A DNA stretch of 64,000 nucleotides from Hormiphora californensis (Eukaryota; Ctenophora; Tentaculata; Cydippida; Pleurobrachiidae), in NCBI GenBank assembly GCA_020137815.1, contig CM035354.1, forward strand, positions 5,267,423-5,331,422, read 5' to 3'. Position numbers and translations under genes: made by a program. Shown piece by piece: positions 1 to 11,500 of this stretch. The notes below the pieces were generated by a model. It made no database searches. It was not told the origin of the DNA and worked only from the letters and a program-made list of their open reading frames with translations. Position 1 is the stretch's first letter, and every line of letters begins with the position of its first letter.

Positions 1-419
1 TAGGTGAGACTCTTGCCGTCACCCTCGTTCAAGTCCCGTGAAAAACGGAGCAGTACACGCAAACTGATGCCCATTTTCCTCGCGTGACCCCGATTCAGCA
101 GTTTGAGACACCAACTCTTTAGGGGGCCATATCTCAGGAACCAGACAAGATAGGAAAAATCGCCGTCTAATGAGGCGTACAGTTTTTAATCTAGTTTACC
201 ACTGTACCGGCCGTTTCACTCTCCGACCTAAAACAAAAATCGCAACCCCACAAAACTTCAAAATAATGAAATTCGCATCTCGCATGTCGTGTTGCATGTC
301 GTGTCATGTTATTGACGCGCTCGCGTTCAACTCTCACACAGCAGCTGCAGAACATGGCGGGAAACATCGAGGAGTAGAGAGAGGGTCGGTGCCGAATCAA
401 ATATTTCTTGATCTTGATC

Positions 420-1800
420 TACTCCATCTCTCAGCTATCCTACCCCTCATCAACTCGATCTCTCAGCTACCCTACCCCTCATCTACTCCATCTTTCAGCT
501 ACCCTACCCCTCATCTACTCCATCTTTCAGCTACCCTACCCCTTATCTAGTCCATCTCTCAGCTACCCTACTCCTCATCTACTCCATCTCTCAGCTTCCC
601 TATTAGGGAAGCATAGAGATGGAAACGATTAGGGGTAGGGAATCCCTATCCATAATCGTTTCCATCTATATGCTTCCCTAGCCCTCATCAACTCCATCTT
701 TCAGCTACCCTACCCCTAATCTAGTCCATCTCTCCGCTACCCTACTCCTCATCTACTCCATCTCTCAGCTACCCTACCTCCCATTTACTCCATCTCTCAG
801 CTACCCTACCTCCCATTTACTCCATCTCTCAGCTTCCCTACCTCCCATTTACTCCATCTCTCAGCTTACCTACCTCCCATTTACTCCATATCTCAGCTTC
901 CCTAACTGCCATTTACTCCATCTTTCAGATACCCTACCTCCCATTTACTCTATCTCTCAGCTTACCTACCTCCCATTTACTCCATCTCTCAGCTTCCCTA
1001 CCTCCCATTTACTCCATCTCTCAGCTTCCCTACCTCCCATTTACTCCATCTCTCAGCTACCCAACCTCCCATTCACTCCATCTATCAGCTACCCTACCTC
1101 CCATTTACTCCATCTCTCAGCTTCCCTACCTCCCATTTACTCCATCTCTTAGCTTACCTACCTCCCATTTACTCCATATCTCAGCTTCCCTACCTCCCAT
1201 TTACTCCATCTCTCAGATACCCTACCTCCCATTTACTCCATCTCTCAGCTTACCTACCTTCCATTTACTCCATCTCTCAGCTTCCCTACCTCCCATTTAC
1301 TCTATCCCTCAGCTACCCTACCACCCATTTGATCCATCTCTCAGCTTCCCTACCTCCCATTTACTCCATTTCTCAGCTTCCCTACCTCTCATTTACTTAC
1401 TCCATCTCTCAGCTACCCTACCTCTCATTTAGTACTCCATCTCTCAGCTACCCTACCTCCCATTTACTCCATCTCTCAGCTTCCCTACCTCCCATTTACT
1501 CCATCTCTCAGCTTCCCTACCTCCCATTTACTCCATCTCTCAGCTACCTTACCTTCCATTTACTCCATCTCTCAGCTTCCCTTCCTCCCATTTCCTCCAT
1601 CTCTCAGCTACCCTACCTCCCATTTACTCCATCTCTCAGCTTCCCTACCTCCCATTTACTCCATCTCTCAGCTTCCCTACCTCTCATTTACTCCATCTCT
1701 CAGCTTCCCTACCTCCCATTTACTCCATCTCTCAGCTACCCAACCTCCCATTCACTCCATCTCTCAGCTTCCCTACCTCCCATTTACTCCATCTCTCAGG
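420..1800 (+). repeat. 32-bp minisatellite, left arm
   Basis: Tandem copies of a 32-bp unit (TCCCATTTACTCCATCTCTC followed by AGCTTCCCTACC, with a TT/TA variant in the second part). Copies closest to the terminal repeat (about 420-760) are a diverged form with CCCTCATCTACTCC. A nested inverted repeat interrupts the array at 604-680. Confidence 0.95.
604..680. repeat. Short nested inverted repeat in left arm
   Basis: Bases 604-631 (TAGGGAAGCATAGAGATGGA and onward) pair with 653-680 around a ~21-base loop. This smaller hairpin lies at the boundary between diverged and regular 32-bp units and has no counterpart in the right arm. Confidence 0.85.
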
Positions 1801-1811
1801 GGTAGGAATGT

Positions 1812-3330
1812 TAGGATAAATGAGAGATGGAGTAAATGGGAGGTAGGGAAGCTGAGAGATGGAGTAAATGGGAGGTAGGGAAGCTGAGAGATGGAGTAAA
1901 TGGGAGGTACGGAAGGTAAGCGATGGAGTAAATGGGAGGAAGGGAAGCTGAAAGATGGAGTAAATGGGAGGTAGGGAAGCTGAGACATGGAGTAAATGGG
2001 AGGTAGGGTAGCTGAGAGATTGAGTAAATGGGAGGTAGGGAAGCTGAGAGATGGAGTAAATGGGAGGTAGGGAAGGTAAGCGATGGAGTAAATGGGAGGA
2101 AGGGAAGCTGAAAGATGGAGTAAATGGGAGGTAGGGAAGCTGAGAGATGGAGTAAATGGGAGGTAGGGTAGCTGAGAGATGGAGTAAATGGGAGGTAGGG
2201 AAGTTGAGAGATGGAGTAAATGGGAGGTAGGGAAGCTGAGGGATGGAGTAAATGGGAGGTAGGGAAGCTGAGAGATGGAGTAAATGGGAGGTAGGGAAGC
2301 TGAGAGATGGAGTAAATGGGTGGTAGGGTAGCTGAGAGATGGAGTGAATGGGAGGTAGGGTAGCTGAGAGATGGAGTAAATGGGAGGCAGGGATGGAGTA
2401 AATGGGAGGTAGGGAAGCTGAGAGATGGAGTAAATGGGAGGTAGGGTAGCTGAGAGATGGAGTAAATGGGAGGAAGGGAAGCTGAGAGATGGAGTAAATG
2501 GAAGGTAAGGTAGCTGTGAGATGGAGTAAATGGGAGGTAGGGAAGCTGAGAGATGGAGTAAATGGGAGGTAGGGTAGCTGAGAGATGGAGTACTAAATGA
2601 GAGGTAGGGAAGCTGAGAGATGGAGTAAATGGGAGGTAGGGAAGCTGAGAGATGGAGTGAATGGGAGGTTGGATAGCTGAGAGATGGAGTAAATGGGAGG
2701 TAGGGAAGCTGAGAGATGGAGTAAATGAGAGGTAGGGAAGCTGAGAGATGGAGTAAATGGGAGGTAGGGTAGCTGAGAGATGGAGTAAATGGGAGGTAGG
2801 GAAGTTGAGAGATGGAGTAAATGGGAGGTAGGGAAGCTGAGGGATGGAGTAAATGGGAGGTAGGGAAGCTGAGAGATGGAGTAAATGGGAGGTAGGGAAG
2901 CTGAGAGATGGATTAAATGGGTGGTAGGGTAGCTGAGAGATGGAGTGAATGGGAGGTAGGGTAGCTGAGAGATGGAGTAAATGGGAGGCAGGGATGGAGT
3001 AAATGGGAGGTAGGGAAGCTGAGAGATGGAGTAAATGGGAGGTAGGGTAGCTGAGAGATGGAGTAAATGGGAGGAAGGGAAGCTGAGAGATGGAGTAAAT
3101 GGAAGGTAAGGTAGCTGTGAGATGGAGTAAATGGGAGGTAGGGAAGCTGAGAGATGGAGTAAATGGGAGGTAGGGAAGCTGAGAGATGGAGTAAATGGGA
3201 GGTAGGGTAGCTGAAAGATGGAGTAGATGAGGGGTAGGGTAGCTGAAAGATGGAGTAGATGAGGGGTAGGGTAGCTGAGAGATCGAGTTGATGAGGGGTA
3301 GGATAGCTGAGAGATGGAGTAGATCAAGAT
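1812..3330 (-). repeat. 32-bp minisatellite, right arm (inverted copy)
   Basis: The same 32-bp unit in reverse orientation. It contains a higher-order duplication: the segment around 2160-2560 recurs 601 bp downstream (around 2761-3161) with the same rare variants, including the shortened GGCAGGGATGGAGTA unit at ~2386 and ~2987. A 160-bp (5 x 32) repeat of another variant is seen at ~1911 and ~2071. This shows unequal exchange within this arm after the two arms formed. Confidence 0.92.
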
Positions 3331-3752
3331 CAAGAAATATTTGATTCGGCACCGACCCTCTCTCTACTCCTCGATGTTTCCCGCCATGTTCTGCAGCTGC
3401 TGTGTGAGAGTTGAACGCGAGCGCGTCAATAACATGACACGACATGCAACACGACATGCAACACGACATGCGAGATGCGAATTTCATTATTTTGAAGTTT
3501 TGTGGGGTTGCGATTTTTGTTTTAGGTCGGAGAGTGAAACGGCCGGTACAGTGGTAAACTAGATTAAAAACTGTACGCCTCATTAGACGGCGATTTTTCC
3601 TATCTTGTCTGGTTCCTGAGATATGGCCCCCTAAAGAGTTGGTGTCTCAAACTGCTGAATCGGGGTCACGCGAGGAAAATGGGCATCAGTTTGCGTGTAC
3701 TGCTCCGTTTTTCACGGGACTTGAACGAGGGTGACGGCAAGAGTCTCACCTA

Positions 3753-4112
3753 TTACATGGTATCCTTACATTGTGTATTAAATCTAAAATGACTGAGCAG
3801 CATGCTTGTTAATGAACCTTGACGTGTTTACTTGTCTCGCAAGCGCGCTCGCGACTAGCAAACACGACATGCAGTTCACACCCTGTATATGTCCCACTTT
3901 CACACACAATGTCATACATCTCAGTTTCATTGACACAGTTACACACCTTCATTCGGCGTTTCTCAATCCGTGGCTTTGGCATTATTTACATTCTACAGTG
4001 AGAGAAAGAGAGGTAACAAAACCCATATTAACTATCTCTCTCAAAAGAAAACATTCAAAACAAGATTGGTTTTTTGGGGGCATAAATAAAAAGATCGAAC
4101 TGCCGATATAAA
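3753..4112. other. Intergenic spacer 3' of RPS17
   Basis: This stretch separates the fold-back element from the end of RPS17. I see no coding region, RNA gene or repeat. It should contain the RPS17 3' UTR (minus strand), but no clear AATAAA was found on that strand. Confidence 0.6.
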
Positions 4113-4490
4113 TTATGAAGAGTAAGGCGTTGTGGGTTCCACTACCAGTCCCTTGATATTAAACTCGTACTCCTTCAACATGTTACTGGTATCGGCATCA
4201 ATCTCCAAATCCTTGACAAGAGCGGACACCTCAGGCACATAGTTGTCCCTCCTCTCTCGCTCCTCCTCTTGGAGCTTGATAGAGATACCCCTGACGGGTC
4301 CCTTCTGGATCCTCTTCATGAGATGGGTCATGAAGCCGGCAATCTTGTTTCGGAGCCTCTTGCTGGGGATAATGGCAATCTCCTCGGCAATCCTTTTGTT
4401 AGTGTGGAAGTCAAGGGTCAGGCGGGTGTAGTATTTCTCGATCATTAGCCTACTGGCTCGCTTCACTGTCTTCGTCCTAACTCGACCCAT
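4113..4490 (-). CDS. RPS17: 40S ribosomal protein S17 (eS17)
   Basis: Encodes a structural protein of the small ribosomal subunit. The predicted protein is 125 aa and starts [14 protein letters not shown], as in animal eS17. It contains the family blocks [41 protein letters not shown] and [17 protein letters not shown]. The C-terminus is shorter and more divergent than the 135-aa human protein. I chose the internal ATG at 4490 because it gives the family N-terminus. The open frame extends 16 codons upstream, but the sequence just before the ATG (CCCTCTCTAG-CCAAC-ATG) looks like a 3' splice site, implying a 5' UTR intron. RPLP2 lies in tandem upstream. Confidence 0.96.
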   Translation of the reverse strand: MGRVRTKTVKRASRLMIEKYYTRLTLDFHTNKRIAEEIAIIPSKRLRNKIAGFMTHLMKRIQKGPVRGISIKLQEEERERRDNYVPEVSALVKDLEIDADTSNMLKEYEFNIKGLVVEPTTPYSS

Positions 4491-5264
4491 GTTGGCTAGA
4501 GAGGGATACAAGCACGGGTTAGAGTTTGTAGTAGGCAAAGATGTGATGGGCGAGGAATGTAGGAATAGGGTGTCAATTCAAGTGTGGGGGTTTTATTATC
4601 ATGAGTTAGTGGGATGAGATTCGAATACTGGGAAGAAGGAATGTCTTGGCATTTGTGTAGGAAGGGGGGGGGGGTCAGAAATACAAAGAAAAAATTTGTT
4701 TGATCCTAGGATGATTATGAGAATGAATGTGTGAGAAAGAAAGAAAGAAATAGAGAGAAAGAATAGAGGGGGAACGAGTTTGAGAAGGTTGAGTTTGCAA
4801 GAGAGAGAGAGAGAGAGGGGCGATAGAGGAATCAAAAAGATACAAGATGTTGTGATTTGCGTACCTTTCTAAATTCAGGGCGCCGGTTCCTTCCCCCACA
4901 AAATATCAGTTCAGTTGCCGTTCCCCTTTCTCTTGACAGGCGCCCTGAATTAGACACTAGTGTAACGCAGTGTGATAGAATGACGGGTGGGCAAATATTG
5001 CAGAGACTGGGACAGAAATCTAGCACCCACCCGTTATGACAGTGAAAGTTGCAGAGATAAAACAAAGATGTAAGTTGAAGCAAGTTGGCGTAGAAAGGAG
5101 GGAGAGGGTTTGAGGTATAGAATGGGTCGAGACGAAATTGGGGTTCGGGAAGGGAGGGGTATCACCAGACCATTGAACCGTCCGTAGCATCAAAACACAT
5201 CATATTTTTCTGTAATAAATAAAAAAACCAATTCAAGGAATTAAAAAGGGGTGCTGATTATCAT
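4491..5264 (-). promoter_or_regulatory. RPS17 leader, probable 5' UTR intron and promoter
   Basis: Between the RPS17 start codon and the RPLP2 stop codon. On the minus strand a possible splice donor (AAAG|GTACGC, at about 4863) and an acceptor (TCTCTAG, just upstream of the ATG) would remove an intron of roughly 370 bp. Just upstream of the donor is an inverted repeat: 4872-4884 (AATTCAGGGCGCC) pairs with 4939-4951. An imperfect second pair (ACGGGTGGG / CCCACCCGT) lies at ~4983 and ~5025. Transcription start and promoter motifs cannot be fixed from sequence. Confidence 0.45.
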
Positions 5265-5600
5265 CTAATCGAAGAGAGAGAATCCCATGTCATCATCAGA
5301 CTCCTCTTCCTCGCTTTCCTCCTTCTTGGCCTCCTCAACAGGGGCAGCAGCAGCACCTCCGGCAGCGGCGGCACCTCCAGAGGCAGCAACACCACCACCT
5401 GATGGTACACTGGCAAGCTTCTCAGATCCAGCGGCTAGAACCTCGTTGATGTCCTTGCCAGACAGCTGGGCCATGACGAAGGCGAGTTTCTCGTCGTCAA
5501 CGCCAACTCCGACACTGGAGAGGATGGCCTTGATGTCAGCATCAGAGGGAGATTCGTTTCCACCGAGGGCAGCGAGCAGGTAAGCAGCAACGTAACGCAT
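5265..5600 (-). CDS. RPLP2: 60S acidic ribosomal protein P2
   Basis: A 111-aa ribosomal stalk protein that would dimerise with P1 and bind P0 to recruit elongation factors. It begins [14 protein letters not shown], typical of P2. It has the alpha-helical dimerisation region (residues ~1-60), an Ala/Gly-rich hinge (~65-90) and an acidic tail ending in [11 protein letters not shown], the conserved P-protein C-terminus. The start is set by the family N-terminus. A possible acceptor (GTACCAG) 8 bases before the ATG suggests a 5' UTR intron. It is in tandem with RPS17. Confidence 0.97.
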   Translation of the reverse strand: MRYVAAYLLAALGGNESPSDADIKAILSSVGVGVDDEKLAFVMAQLSGKDINEVLAAGSEKLASVPSGGGVAASGGAAAAGGAAAAPVEEAKKEESEEEESDDDMGFSLFD

Positions 5601-6803
5601 TTTAAGTACTGGTACACGAAACGAGGAGGAGTTACCTATAACACGGGGGTTGGGTTAGAGTAGCACTGAAATGTGAGCAGAGATGTTACAATTTCTCAAA
5701 CAGATAAAATAGTAAAGTGGGTATAAAGGAATCACTAAGCTGTTCAAGAGACTGTTTGTTGTTAGACGTAAGCACTATGCGGACGTAACATTTGCTAACG
5801 CCATCTAGATTTAATAGAGGTCAAGTTTGCTACGCGTGCATGAGGCATGGATCCGCTGAATTTCTTATTCGATTAGACATTCAATAACACGGAGCTCGAG
5901 ATGAGCAATAAAATAATAAAATGTTAAGAACAAAATATTTAACTAGCAATTAGCCTATTCATTCACTTAGGTAGACTGAAGTTTACCAGCCTAACTTAAA
6001 ATGTGAAACTCCTTGACGTGGGGTTAAGACTTCCTAGATAGGTTAATCGTTCAGAAACACTTCCTGGGTTCAAGGCAAACCTTGGTGCGTTCATGAAGGA
6101 ATTCCATGACAGACCACCGGTGCGTGGGGTGCGTGGCTATGTGACGACTGACGGTCCTTAATGAGTTCAGAGAGGCAGAAAGAAAGAGCGTTATGTGAAG
6201 CTGTAAATGTTGTTTGCTGATGACGCTGTTTGGGTTTGACTTTGAGTAAGAGACTGTAAATAGACAATTTGACAAAGGTGGACCCACGAGATGGGAATTT
6301 GTATTGTGTAATTTATTTGAATTTAAATTTGAATTTGAAGTGCCGCATACGGCCTAACATATCAGTCATTTTTCTATCTGTAGTGATGAAATATGAAATT
6401 AGTCCGTAGACCTACTCAACATAGGAAATAGCTTATGAAACAGCTTATGAAACATTTGCTCGTCCAAAAAGTGGGGCGCCGTTACGATCTGGGTTAAGCG
6501 GCCTGTTTACAGGTGCACGCTGCCAAAAAGTACACTGCACTAAAATGGCTCTAAGCGCCGTTTTGGCTAATCCAAAGTTTATCTGATAGGAAATATCAAA
6601 GCCTAACCCTAGCCCTTTACTTCAGCCCTAACACTAAAATAATCGTGCACTAACCCTAAAAAATCGCGAGTGCTGAGACTCCAAACACCCAGATTTTGAC
6701 GTTGGCCTAAAAAGTGATGCAAATCCAAATTTCGAAACACAGGCGTGATTAACTACACAACTAAGCAGCTATTTAGACCGTTGTGGCAAGCTTTTCTTAA
6801 TAT
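5601..6803. other. Intergenic, no gene recognised
   Basis: The upstream region of RPLP2 and AT-rich spacer. It must hold the RPLP2 promoter, but I recognise no element. Short open frames here have no recognisable motifs. Confidence 0.5.
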
Positions 6804-7312
6804 GGGGGGGGGCCTGCCGCAAGAATCTCATGCCTCATTGGCGATTTTCAGGGTAGCTGGGATTTTTGAGATTTTCAATTTTTGGCTAAAAAACGTGGGA
6901 TTTTTGAGATTTTTGAGGCAAATTTGCGATTTTTCGGGGTAAACCCAAATTTTTCTCAAAAATCTCATAGAAAGGAAAAATTTCCATTCGAAAATTTGGA
7001 ATAGAAACAATTCTTGTGTTTTTCTACCAAAAATCAAAATTCTGGATAGAAATTTTCCTTGTGTTCTAGTACAAAAGTTAATGTGAAGCTAAAACATGAA
7101 ATCTGCCTATTGAAATTACTAAACTGCTATTGTGATTCAGTTTTAAGCTAAAACATATGTCGAAAAACTGAATATTGGCAGCAAAAATTGTGCCAATTTA
7201 ACACAAAAATCTCAAAAATCTCAAACGTAATTGAGCAAATTTTCCCAAAAATCTCAAAAATCTCATCTGCCGAAAAGAGGGTAGCTGAGATTTTTGCGGC
7301 AGGCCCCCCCCC
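6804..7312. mobile_element. Non-autonomous inverted-repeat element with 6-bp TSD
   Basis: The left end GGGGGGGGCCTGCCGCAA and the right end (its complement, 7287-7312) are inverted repeats. They are flanked by a direct repeat TAATAT at 6798-6803 and 7313-7318, a clean 6-bp target-site duplication. The interior is AT-rich with many AAAATCTCA-type subrepeats near both ends and no transposase. It is a MITE-like element; the superfamily is not assigned. Confidence 0.85.
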
Positions 7313-7660
7313 TAATATCTAGAACTAAAATTGTACAATAACACAAATTGGGAACACATTTCATTATCTGGGGAACAGCTACCGCCTGCCGGAGAGAGAA
7401 AAGGGCTTCGACGGGCAACCAAGCATTTGGCAAACGCCGCTGGCAGCGAGGGATAAGACAGCGCTTTTCAAACCAAGCACCGAAACAAAACGCACTTTTG
7501 AAAAAGATCTTCAGGCTCAGTTTCCCGTGTCCCGTTCTGTCGAGTAAAATGTTGTGCGCGCGACGAGTGCGCGTACAGTAACGCGCTGTGTCTAGATGCA
7601 GCGTATTTTAATATACAACGCGCCTTACATTAAATGTTAGTGTAACAGGAAACTAGCGTT
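7313..7660. other. Spacer before compound satellite
   Basis: Non-repetitive sequence between the MITE and the tetranucleotide array. A short open frame in 7348-7581 has no recognisable domain. No gene called. Confidence 0.45.
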
Positions 7661-8330
<670 letters not shown>

Positions 8331-8468
8331 AATAGGGCATAGCTTGATGAGTTGAGGTCAGTACAAAAAATTGAAATTAAAATTTTGATTTTAAACCCAG
8401 ATACTATACATGCCAGCGGCTGTTAAAACTTTTCTCCCCTATTCTCACAGTCACAATCTCCCGCGCCA

Positions 8469-8474
8469 TTTATT
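8469..8474 (-). terminator. Candidate polyadenylation signal of the Argonaute-like gene
   Basis: TTTATT on the plus strand reads AATAAA on the minus strand, about 76 bases past the stop codon at 8550-8552. Confidence 0.5.
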
Positions 8475-8549
8475 CTTTCAATTTTTGAAGCATTACAATC
8501 AGAATTATAGAAAGGGTGAGCAGATTATGATCTGGACAGGATCTGATAT

Positions 8550-11500
8550 TTACTGCCTATTTTTAGCGGGTTCTAGTATTCCAATCAGCTCCTCGACACT
8601 CGGCGGGTTATCCCAATCGATGTTGCACGCTTCCAGCTTAGATTTTGCTGCTTTGAAACTCAAGGTGGCGTATTTTATAGGAGCAGGGAATTCGATCACC
8701 CTGAAAAGAGTAAATCATTTGTGATTCATTGAAAAATATCATTATCAAGCTAAGGGGAAACTCTAACTGAATGGCATCCCATTAATGGGATCCCATCAGC
8801 AGTAAAACTCTAACTGATAATGGACCACAGTGATGGTTCTTTCACATTTAACATATGAAAAAGAAACAAGAAGTTGAGATATACCTAGTGACTCGTGGGT
8901 CACAATGACAGAGGTAGAAAGAGAGCATTTCCCATTCGTCAATGGTAAACTTGCTATCGTCGTGGAGAATTCTATAGCGACCAGGAAGCCAGCTACTACT
9001 AGGATCTATGGAGTTTTTAGGTGAATTTCAAATCGTATCTAACCCTGTCTGGCGGCGCCAGACCCCAATTTGATTTGCGCTCAGATGGGTCGCGGCGCCA
9101 GACAGATCTAACCGGAATCTTAAAAGTAAAAACAAGTGTCGTCCTAAAAATAGAATTCATCGAATCAAAACTTCGAAGAAAAAAGTGTTGCTGCTTAGAT
9201 TACAGTTCCAAATTTATTCTTCGCCTAATCTAAATAGGGTAGCGACTGGATATTTGAAATGGCGGCTAATTTGAAGCACCCCTTCTACAGGCCAGCAGGT
9301 GCACCAGATTTGGATTTCTAGACATCAGTGGGCTAGTCAGAACTTTGGTAACATAGACACCTGGCGCGGGGGTCGCGCCAGGTGTCTATGTTACCAAGTC
9401 AGAACTCATGCCAAGCCCACTGATGTCTAATTCTAAAAATCCGAATTCAAATTACTGTAAAACTAGATATTTTCGAGGCAATTAATTTTCGCGATTCGAT
9501 CAAAATTTACTATTTTCGCGATTTTAATTTTCGCTAATCCAACTGCTACCCCCATTTCACGGTCCTAGTCTATTGTCTAATTACGCCAAGAGTGCAGTCA
9601 TCATTGCCATGAGACACCAGACCTGCTTGGCGTAGACCAATGAAATGTGAGCATTTTCTCATTGCTGATTGGCTCTAAGAGATAGCCAATCAGGGATGAG
9701 ACAGAAAAGGCTCACATCTCATTGGCTTACAACTCCTACTGAATCCCTTGCCACGTATAAGAGCAGTGGTCACATGACCATTATTAATATAACACTCCTA
9801 GGGGTTAGGGTTAGGGTTAGGGTTAGCTTTCTGTAAAAAATCATCCAAAATATTTTCGCGGAATTAATTTTCGCGGATTTTCCAGCCAAAAATAAAGAGC
9901 GAAAATAAAAATCTCACGAAAATATCTAGTAGTGTCTGACTGTGGTCTGGAAACCCCCTACTGCACGGAGCTTTTCTGAATCACCTTTTCGAGACGAATC
10001 CAACGCAACCGGAATTAGCTTTCTATCTTATCGGGAAGTTTGGGCTTGGGCCCCTTCAATTTTAGTCATTTTTTGGTGCGCGAGCCAATCAGAGGCCTTT
10101 ATTTCGAAATCTAGGCCTCTGATTGGCTCCCACACCGAAAAATGACCAAAAATGAAGGGGCTCAAGCCCAAACTTCCCGATAAGATAGAAAGCTAATTCC
10201 GGTTGCGTTGGATTCGTCTTGAAAATGTGATTCAGAAAAGCTCCGTGCTCCTAGGGGGTTTCAGACCACAGTCAGATATTATCTAGTTTTACAGTAGCCG
10301 CCATTTCAAATAGCCATTCGCTACCCTAATCAATAAGTGCCACTCACTTCCAGAGTAAAGAAAGAATTCCATGTAGTAAGGCGATGTAACTCCGCTGTCC
10401 ACAACTGTTCCAGAATCAACCTTTCTTCCATCAACCTTATCAAAGTACTGCTTATGTGATCGGCGAGAGAACATTACAATAGAAATTAGTGGCTGATTCG
10501 AGGCATCTTCTTGATATATACCCAAACAGGCGTCACGGATCTCTTGGAGTTCAGATTCAAAATTACCTCGTGAAACAACGGCCCTTGCTATACGAAATTT
10601 GGCCGCTCTACCCCGCTTGATTAGATCATCGATTTTGGGATCCCAATAGTAGCATATAATCCTGTTTGGCAGCATTTTTTCCTTTCTTTGGTATTCCACC
10701 GGCATTTCTTTTACAATGTTACCAAGTCCTTGTATGTACTCAATTATCTGACCATCGGCATCCGGGAAAATCGGTAGAACTCGATTGATATAACGTCCAG
10801 AATTTATATTTTTCGATGAACAACCCACAACCGTAGCGATTGAGGGCATTCCACGAAATTCAGGAAAGTGAGTAAGCTGCGCTCCAAAAATGAGGGTCTG
10901 TTCGTTGAAAACTGCACGAGGGATGCCTTCTGTATTTTGGTTGACTGTCCAATTAGTGCCACCCATCTTAAGGTTAGTTTTCTTCAGTATATCATGAAGA
11001 ATCAGCTTTGGGTCATTATGTTTTCCGAAGATTCGTTCATATCTAACAACCTTTTCCACTTTTTCAATTGTTATGCATTGCGTGATTTTACCATCTTTTT
11101 CACACATTTTGATTTTTCCAAAGTAGCTCGGGTCAGGCATTATAACGTAGTTAAAGTTTGTTGGAGACGACTCGATGGAACTCTGGAGATCTTCAGTTCT
11201 AATGCAGACACAATCCTGTGCTTGGTCTAATATTCCCATTCCTAAATCGTTAGCAAAACTCACCAGTTTTCGAATGAATTTGTTGATGACAAATGTCATT
11301 GGTAGATCCACAAGATAAACAGAAAACCGGCCATCCTTAATACAATGGGAAAAGTTTTGCATTCTCCAAGTTCCAGCTTCACTCACATTCTTTCCATCGA
11401 TAGTAAGACTAGGGAGGACCCTTCCCTTAACTCTGATATCCATAGGTGTTATATCTATGAACGAGTTAACTGTTCCTGGTTCTCCGATGGTACGCAAGGT

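Larger units (their letters stand above)
1..3752. mobile_element. Fold-back (FB-like) element with minisatellite arms
   Basis: The first ~420 bases recur as a near-perfect reverse complement at about 3331-3752. Between them, a 32-bp minisatellite runs in one orientation (about 420-1800) and in the opposite orientation (about 1812-3330), so the whole unit can fold into one giant hairpin. The outer ends read TA-GGTGAGACTCTTGCC and its complement followed by TA, so a TA target duplication is possible, but the left flank lies outside the window. Drosophila FB and Galileo elements share this architecture (long terminal inverted repeats with tandem subrepeats), which is why I call it FB-like; no sequence homology is claimed. 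No transposase is visible. Long open frames across the arms arise because the 32-mer lacks stops on one strand and are not called as genes. Confidence 0.85.
9453..10296. mobile_element. TA-flanked inverted-repeat element (TACTGTAAAACTAGATA ends)
   Basis: Left end TACTGTAAAACTAGATAT (9453-9470) and right end TATCTAGTTTTACAGTA (10280-10296) are inverted repeats whose outermost bases are TA, consistent with a TA target duplication. The interior holds several copies of AATTTTCGCG(A/G)ATT in both orientations. The right terminal repeat is interrupted by the element at 9931-10279. No transposase is seen. Confidence 0.75.
9006..10347. other. Intron 1 of the Argonaute-like gene, filled by mobile elements
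   Basis: This 1.3-kb intron contains a GGCGCC-type mini-element (9043-9107), a near-perfect hairpin (9308-9443) and a TA-flanked element (9453-10296) that itself carries a second insertion (9931-10279). Confidence 0.8.

Noticed and set aside
170-632. Frames starting in the left terminal repeat
   Set aside because: Same sequence as the right-end frame; they run into the minisatellite without conserved features.
420-1800. CRISPR-like array of 32-bp repeats
   Set aside because: Units are contiguous with no unique spacers, and the genome is eukaryotic.
1811-3583. 590-codon open frame (and other long frames) through the fold-back element
   Set aside because: The 32-bp unit lacks stops in all three frames on one strand, giving a periodic Leu/Ser/Pro/Tyr chain. 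No domain and no codon-level constraint is visible.
9801-9826. Telomere or chromosome end
   Set aside because: Only four TTAGGG units, internal to a mobile element.
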